This document shows positions 6,573-10,415 of a DNA stretch of 10,415 nucleotides, one piece after another; within the stretch, counting starts at the first letter, position 1; every line of letters begins with the position of its first letter. The DNA comes from Thermoplasmata archaeon (lineage in GTDB: Archaea; Thermoplasmatota; Thermoplasmata; Halarchaeoplasmatales; Halarchaeoplasmataceae): the NCBI GenBank assembly GCA_007129655.1, contig SKVC01000122.1, forward strand, positions 1 to 10,415, given 5' to 3'. The notes under the pieces were generated by a model. It made no database searches and was not told the origin of the DNA. It saw only the letters and a program-made list of their open reading frames with translations. Both the position numbers and the translations under genes were made by a program.

Positions 6573-6582
6573 TTATATAATT
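6573..6582 (-). promoter_or_regulatory. TATA box for the sodium/calcium exchanger gene
   Basis: AATTATATAA on the minus strand is centred about 27 nt before the ATG at 6550, predicting a leaderless transcript. It fills most of the 52-base gap behind the cupin gene, so the exchanger can be expressed independently of the oad operon. Confidence 0.55.
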
Positions 6583-6602
6583 ATCCTGCGTTATCACGAA
6601 CT

Positions 6603-6932
6603 TCAAATGAAAGTAGGTGGCGTACTTATCGTCAAGTAGACAGCCTTTTCTTTTCCGATATTTTTGGCACTATGGCTAATGTTCGAGGGGTGCCAGAGAG
6701 AATCACCGGTCTCCATAATATATACCTCGTCACCTACGGTGTACTCGATCACGCCTTTCAGCACGAGATGAAATTCCTCACCTTGATGTCGGTAAATTTT
6801 TGATTTCCCACCGACCTCTAATTCAGCTATGATAGCTTCCATTTCTCCCGATTTTTGCAGCAGACGGAAGATCTTTCCATCCACTTCCCGACGTTCCTTT
6901 TCCTCATCTTTTTTTATAAACACAGATTTCAT
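6603..6932 (-). CDS. Small single-domain cupin protein
   Basis: A 109-residue cytoplasmic protein with one cupin_2 barrel. Motif 1 is at 41-60, with RHQGEEFHLVLKG giving H49 and E53. Motif 2 is at 76-91, with GDSLWHPSNISHSAKN giving H87. The first His of the usual HxH pair is Tyr47, so the metal site is atypical or absent. The motif resembles the sensor domain of HTH-cupin regulators (HxHEGEEF), but no helix-turn-helix is present; the first 30 residues are charged. It follows oadB by 4 bases with GGGTTGAT as a weak ribosome-binding site, so it is the last gene of the oad operon. A role as a ligand-binding or accessory protein for the decarboxylase is inferred from position only. No clear terminator follows. 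Confidence 0.85.
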   Translation of the reverse strand: MKSVFIKKDEEKERREVDGKIFRLLQKSGEMEAIIAELEVGGKSKIYRHQGEEFHLVLKGVIEYTVGDEVYIMETGDSLWHPSNISHSAKNIGKEKAVYLTISTPPTFI

Positions 6933-6936
6933 TTTA

Positions 6937-8052
6937 TCAACCCAGTAATCCTATCAAAACTCCCGCGGCCGTTGCGGAACCTATTACTCCGGCTACATTC
7001 GGGCCCATGGCGTGCATGAGCAGGTGACTGCGTGGATTTTCTTTAAGCCCGATTTTTTGTACCACTCGAGAAGCCATGGGTACTGCGGAAACTCCGGCTG
7101 CCCCTATCATAGGGTTGATTTTACCACCGGATAGTTTGTAAAACAATTGTCCCAGTAACGTACCGCCTGCAGTAGCTGTTGCGAAAGCAAATATACCTAA
7201 CAGCAAGATTTTGATGGTCTGTAAATTCAAGAAAGTATCTCCCACCATTAGAAAACCGATACCTAGTCCCAGAAAAATAGTAGCTACATTGATCAATTCG
7301 TTACCTCCACTCTTAGATAATCGATTCATAACCCCTGATACCTGGAATAGATTACCAAGCATCAGCATACCTACGAGTGGCAATGCAAAGGGAACGATTA
7401 TTCCGACTATTATCGTAACCGATATGGGAAATAGTATCTTCTCTATGGGTCTTACCTTTCTTAGTTTGCCCATGGAGATCTGTCTCTGTTTCTTGGTCGT
7501 TAGTGACTTGATTATGGGCGGTTGGATGATCGGTACCAAAGCCATGTACGAATAGGCGGATACAGTAACGGCTGCGATGATGCCGGGTTGGTCCTCTACC
7601 AGCCTAGTGGCCGTATATATCGCAGTGGGACCGTCGGCTCCACCTATTATACCTATGGAGGCCGCCTCGCTCAGTCCGAAGCCCATAAATACCGCCAAAC
7701 CCAGGGCACAGAATATCCCTATCTGTGCAGCGGCGCCCAGAAAGAATGTCTTCGGGTTGGCCAATAATGGAGAAAAATCCGTCATGGTTCCGATGCCCAG
7801 GAATATTATCAAAGGAATCACCCCTGTACTTATCAATTGAGTGTAAATTATCTCCATAAGACCCCCTGTGTCCGTTAGCCCCATCTCCGTACGGGCTACG
7901 TTTGCCAATAATGCGGCAAACCCGATAGGTCCGAGTAGTAACGGTTCCATCTTTTTGAAAATTCCAAGATATATCAATACTATACCTACTCCCATCATGA
8001 CCCAATTTTCCCACACCAGAGCGGATAGACCAGTACTGAAAAAATCTAACAT
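6937..8052 (-). CDS. oadB: Sodium-pumping oxaloacetate decarboxylase, beta subunit
   Basis: A 371-residue, strongly hydrophobic subunit that decarboxylates carboxybiotin and couples this to Na+ export. It has about nine or more membrane segments. Conserved marks are SIGIIGGADGPTAIYTA (132-148, D140), SAYSYMALVPIIQPPI (165-180), GGKINPMIGAAGVSAVPMAS (309-328) and LLMHAMGPNVAGVIGSA (344-360). By spacing, D140, N313, G317, S322 and R329 match the functionally important D203, N373, G377, S382 and R389 of Klebsiella OadB (numbers from memory), so the Na+ path looks intact. It is near the short end of family length (about 375-430). It starts on the base after the oadG stop codon, so translation is coupled. 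The same subunit type serves methylmalonyl-CoA decarboxylases; the oadA neighbour points to oxaloacetate. Confidence 0.95.
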   Translation of the reverse strand: MLDFFSTGLSALVWENWVMMGVGIVLIYLGIFKKMEPLLLGPIGFAALLANVARTEMGLTDTGGLMEIIYTQLISTGVIPLIIFLGIGTMTDFSPLLANPKTFFLGAAAQIGIFCALGLAVFMGFGLSEAASIGIIGGADGPTAIYTATRLVEDQPGIIAAVTVSAYSYMALVPIIQPPIIKSLTTKKQRQISMGKLRKVRPIEKILFPISVTIIVGIIVPFALPLVGMLMLGNLFQVSGVMNRLSKSGGNELINVATIFLGLGIGFLMVGDTFLNLQTIKILLLGIFAFATATAGGTLLGQLFYKLSGGKINPMIGAAGVSAVPMASRVVQKIGLKENPRSHLLMHAMGPNVAGVIGSATAAGVLIGLLG

Positions 8053-8244
8053 CTACGTCTCCCCTCCTGCACGTATTGCAGCCACTATCGCAGCTACTTT
8101 TTCCTTTTCATCGTCGTCTCTGCCGCCGTAAATTTTCTCAACCAGCCATCCGGTTATGTAAGTACTCAAGGTCAGTATCCCCAGTGTTATAAAAACCACA
8201 AGTATTCCGACGAAGATCAATTCTACGGTGGTAGGTGTGTCCAT
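8053..8244 (-). CDS. oadG: Oxaloacetate decarboxylase, gamma subunit (OadG-like)
   Basis: A 63-residue membrane protein: one N-terminal helix (about 7-31, VELIFVGILVVFITLGILT), then a charged loop GGRDDDEKEK and a C-terminal AAIVAAIRAG helix. This is the OadG layout: the membrane part holds the beta subunit and the tail contacts alpha. It is short for the family (often 80 or more), and the usual Pro/Ala-rich zinc-binding tail is missing. Assignment rests on this layout plus its place between oadA and oadB. A GGAGTGAT site overlaps the oadA stop codon, and 5 bases separate the two genes. Confidence 0.85.
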   Translation of the reverse strand: MDTPTTVELIFVGILVVFITLGILTLSTYITGWLVEKIYGGRDDDEKEKVAAIVAAIRAGGET

Positions 8245-8249
8245 TCATA

Positions 8250-10037
8250 TCACTCCAGTATAGCTATAACGTCGCCCTCTTCTACATCCTGTCCTTCTTT
8301 TACATTGATCGTTGCTACCACACCATCCCTGGGTGATGTAATATCGTTCTCCATCTTCATGGCTTCCAGGATCGCGATGGCTTCTCCTTCTGCCACTTTT
8401 TCTCCGGGAGATACATTGATACGCAATATGGTTCCCAACATCGGCGAGTTAACCCCAGTTTTATTCTTCGATGATTTCTTACTTTTAGCAGCAGGTTGAT
8501 TCCCTCCTGGATATAGTACCGATATCTGATACGTCTTACCATCTACCTTCACGGAGTCTTGGTCTTTCATCAACACACTATGACCTATACCATCCACATC
8601 GATCTTCAATTTAACAGGGTAATCGACTGCTCTCGGGGCGACCTGGGTTATTTCACTCTTCGGTTTCAGAGGTAATTGATCGGACGTGAATTCCGCCTTA
8701 ACTTCTCCTTTGAGGAATTTAAGACCTATATCCGGATATATGGCGTAAGTGAGAACATCTTCCGGTTTTCGAAGTAACCCCATGTCTTGTAGTTCTTCCT
8801 TTCTTCTTTGGTACTGCGGTTCTATCAAACTCGCAGGCCTATCTTCGATAACTTGGTCCCTCCAATCCGGTCCGAGGATCTTTTCATACATCTTTTCTTT
8901 TATCTCTCCCGGCGGTTTCCCATACATCCCTCGGAAATATTGCTTGGTATCGTTGGTGATCCTTTTGTACCTACCGAATTTAACGTTCATCACCGCTTGA
9001 ACACCTACCACTTGAGAAGAAGGTGTCACCAAAGGCGGATAACCAAAATCCTTCCTTACTCGGGGAACTTCCTTCAGCACATCTTCGTAACTGTCGACGG
9101 CTCCCTGTTTTTCGAGCTGACTCACCAGGTTGGACAACATCCCACCAGGTATCTGATGCATGGTGACCGAAGGGTCTATCCTCATCGCTTGTTCTCTGTG
9201 CAGATGACTGTACTTCTTCCAGACCTCATTGAAGTACTCTCTTATCTCCATCAATAATTCCATGTCGTAACCTGTATCGTATTCAGTGTCTTTAAGTGCC
9301 GCAACCAACGATTCGGTCGGCGGTTGTCCGGTGGCACCGGTCAAAGACGATATTGAAGAATCTATTATATCAACACCGGCCTGACAGGCTCTCATGTAAG
9401 ATAAACCGGTCATACCTGATGTATTATGGCTGTGTAGATCTATGGGTATCTTGATACTGGCATCTTTACATCCTTTGATAATATCGTAAGCTCTAGTTGG
9501 AGAGATCATGCCGGCCATATCTTTTATGCATAGCGAATCGCACCCCATCTTCTCCAGCTTCTTGAAGTCCTCCACATACCGTTCAACGGTATGGATGGGA
9601 GATATGGTGTAACATAGAGAACCTTGAACGTGTCCACCGACTTTTTTAGCGGTTTCGATAGGGACTTTCATGTTACGTAAATCATTAAGTGCATCAAAGA
9701 TCCTGAAATTATCGCACCCGTTTTTGTGTGCGTAATAAATGAACTTCTTTACCATTTCATCCGGAAAATTACGATATGCCACAATATTCATGGCTCTTTC
9801 TAGCATCTGAAGAGGAGTATTAGGCAGATGCTCTCTCAATGTTCTGAGCCTTTCCCATGGATCTTCATTCAGATACCGAATGCACGCATCGAAGGTAGCC
9901 CCCCCCCAAACTTCTAGCGAGTGAAAGCCGACTTCGTCCATCTTGGAGCATATCGGTACCATATCTTCTGTTCTAAGCCTGGTAGCGAGCACCGATTGGT
10001 GCGCGTCTCTTAGCGTTTGGTCGTGGAGTTGTACCAT
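8250..10037 (-). CDS. oadA: Oxaloacetate decarboxylase, alpha subunit (biotin-carrying carboxyltransferase)
   Basis: A 595-residue soluble subunit that moves the carboxyl group of oxaloacetate to biotin, giving pyruvate. The HMGL-like TIM barrel (about 1-270) has HDQTLRDAHQS (metal ligand D6), EVWGGATFD (42-50), active-site CIKDMAG (K172) and the metal pair HSH (H202, H204). A PYC/OADA domain follows, then a Lys/Ser-rich linker (AAKSKKSSKNK) and a biotinyl domain with EAMKMEND (biotinylated K561). I chose the ATG at 10037 over those at 10070 and 10061: GAGGAGG sits 8 nt upstream, and homologues begin a few residues before this D-x-T-x-RDA motif. The alternative adds 11 residues. The same fold serves as pyruvate carboxylase subunit B in archaea, but the adjacent oadG and oadB favour the Na+ pump. 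It is the first gene of oadA-oadG-oadB-cupin. Confidence 0.93.
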   Translation of the reverse strand: MVQLHDQTLRDAHQSVLATRLRTEDMVPICSKMDEVGFHSLEVWGGATFDACIRYLNEDPWERLRTLREHLPNTPLQMLERAMNIVAYRNFPDEMVKKFIYYAHKNGCDNFRIFDALNDLRNMKVPIETAKKVGGHVQGSLCYTISPIHTVERYVEDFKKLEKMGCDSLCIKDMAGMISPTRAYDIIKGCKDASIKIPIDLHSHNTSGMTGLSYMRACQAGVDIIDSSISSLTGATGQPPTESLVAALKDTEYDTGYDMELLMEIREYFNEVWKKYSHLHREQAMRIDPSVTMHQIPGGMLSNLVSQLEKQGAVDSYEDVLKEVPRVRKDFGYPPLVTPSSQVVGVQAVMNVKFGRYKRITNDTKQYFRGMYGKPPGEIKEKMYEKILGPDWRDQVIEDRPASLIEPQYQRRKEELQDMGLLRKPEDVLTYAIYPDIGLKFLKGEVKAEFTSDQLPLKPKSEITQVAPRAVDYPVKLKIDVDGIGHSVLMKDQDSVKVDGKTYQISVLYPGGNQPAAKSKKSSKNKTGVNSPMLGTILRINVSPGEKVAEGEAIAILEAMKMENDITSPRDGVVATINVKEGQDVEEGDVIAILE

Positions 10038-10045
10038 ATTGGCGT

Positions 10046-10052
10046 CCTCCTC
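10046..10052 (-). promoter_or_regulatory. Ribosome-binding site that fixes the oadA start
   Basis: The minus strand reads GAGGAGG, ending 8 nt before the ATG at 10037. It would lie inside the coding sequence if the upstream ATGs at 10070 or 10061 were used. No such site precedes those two. Confidence 0.65.
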
Positions 10053-10096
10053 GATGCCCATAAAAGGCATACGAGCAATCTGACTGCAAAATGTAA

Positions 10097-10129
10097 GGGG
10101 TGTATAAATTCTTTGGTCTTTTACACCTC
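10097..10129. promoter_or_regulatory. Inverted repeat flanking the oad TATA box
   Basis: GGGGTGTA (10097-10104) and TACACCTC (10122-10129) are inverted copies (7 of 8 bases) with 17 bases between. One arm overlaps the TATA box and the other lies just upstream of it. Half-site centres are 25 bp apart. The outer arm runs into an imperfect palindrome, CTCAATCGTTTAAG (10127-10140). Placement suits a repressor or activator of the oad operon; function is inferred. Confidence 0.35.
10102..10110 (-). promoter_or_regulatory. TATA box for the oad operon
   Basis: The minus strand reads AATTTATAC, centred near 10106, predicting transcription from about 10080. This gives a leader of about 43 nt to the ATG at 10037, room for the ribosome-binding site seen there. 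Confidence 0.55.
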
Positions 10130-10162
10130 AATCGTTTAAGTTATCAACACAGTATCTATGTC

Positions 10163-10192
10163 AAATAAAATTGCAAAGATATTTTGATCTTT
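10163..10192 (-). terminator. Candidate terminator of the right-edge gene
   Basis: On the minus strand, AAAGAT-CAAAAT-ATCTTT (10192-10175) forms a 6-bp hairpin followed after 4 bases by TTTTATTT (10170-10163). It lies about 65 bases after the stop at 10258 and before the oad promoter. The U-run is interrupted, so strength is uncertain. Confidence 0.35.
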
Positions 10193-10257
10193 AATCATGG
10201 CATCCCTGATTTCCCCTCGAGTCCTAAACGGTTTAATGCCCTAGTAATATGAGTGAA

Positions 10258-10415
10258 CTATTTCAGATATATCTTCGAGATGAAAAAAGTCACCATAATA
10301 AATAGAGCTACCAACAATAATATCCAATGCAAAGAAAGTGATCCCTCGTCGGCTACTTGATCTTCAGATAATTCTTGGTCCACCGGAATTTCATCATTCG
10401 ATGTGTCAACTATGA
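10258..10415 (-). CDS. C-terminal end of an unidentified membrane-anchored protein (5' part outside window)
   Basis: An open frame enters from the right edge and ends with TAG at 10258-10260, giving 51 visible residues. The first 25 or so are acidic (nine Asp/Glu, no Lys or Arg). Then comes a hydrophobic segment, LHWILLLVALFIMVTFFI (about 29-46), and a short basic tail, SKIYLK. This is the layout of a C-terminal membrane anchor with the basic end in the cytoplasm, as in many archaeal surface proteins. The only internal ATG lies within the hydrophobic segment, so the start must be outside. The family cannot be told from this piece. A candidate terminator follows, and the oad operon starts about 180 bases downstream on the same strand. 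Confidence 0.6.
   Translation of the reverse strand, partial: IVDTSNDEIPVDQELSEDQVADEGSLSLHWILLLVALFIMVTFFISKIYLK

Noticed and set aside
7211..8131. Several plus-strand open frames across oadB and oadG
   Set aside because: They lie opposite conserved, tightly packed subunit genes and show no recognisable domain.
8808..9257. Plus-strand 149-codon open frame inside oadA
   Set aside because: Antisense to a conserved part of OadA, with no supporting motif.
10225..10235. TAAAC-G-GTTTA palindrome downstream of the right-edge gene
   Set aside because: Short, single copy, and not near a start site or a T-run; no role can be supported.
1..10415. CRISPR arrays, insertion sequences, toxin-antitoxin pairs, defence islands or a new gene system
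   Set aside because: No spaced direct repeats, transposase or nuclease motifs were seen, and nearly all of the window is accounted for by recognisable genes.

Overview
The window is archaeal. It carries archaeal-type ribosomal proteins (L18e and the archaeal forms of uL13 and uS9), the archaeal RNA polymerase subunit RpoN, the C-terminal half of beta-RFAP synthase (a methanopterin-pathway enzyme), and archaeal TATA boxes about 26-28 nt upstream of several start codons. I read it as a euryarchaeal-type, tetrahydromethanopterin-using organism of unnamed lineage; nothing here fixes genus or order. No CRISPR array, insertion sequence, integrase, phage gene or composition break is visible.

Left part (1-3263). 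The end of a beta-RFAP synthase gene (+) meets a DUF1611/DgcN-like P-loop protein (-) tail to tail with a 4-base overlap. A 179-base gap holds divergent promoters and a leader with a perfect inverted repeat. Then comes the tightly packed + strand operon rpl18e - rpl13 - rps9 - rpoN, followed by a short hairpin, a tRNA-Pro(GGG) with encoded CCA, and a double T-tract terminator.

Middle part (3250-5599). A 12-helix MATE-family exporter (-) and a short GT4-like glycosyltransferase (+) diverge from a 106-base intergenic region. That region has two TATA boxes and a palindrome.

Right part (5603-10415), all on the minus strand. In transcription order: the tail of an unidentified C-terminally membrane-anchored protein that enters from beyond the window, then oadA - oadG - oadB - cupin with gaps of 5, 0 and 4 bases, then a CaCA-family sodium/calcium exchanger with its own promoter. 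OadA (biotin-carrying carboxyltransferase), OadG (small membrane subunit) and OadB (membrane decarboxylase) make a complete sodium-pumping oxaloacetate decarboxylase. This enzyme uses decarboxylation to export Na+. The exchanger next door would spend that gradient to move Ca2+, so the right half may be a sodium-cycling neighbourhood (inference).

Most of the window is ordinary archaeal housekeeping and transport. I see no convincing new multi-gene system. The points most worth a second look are the cupin locked into the decarboxylase operon, the inverted repeats around the oadA, rpl18e and MATE/glycosyltransferase promoters, an exchanger lacking one expected ion-ligand residue, and a partial membrane protein at the right edge that has no start codon in the window.
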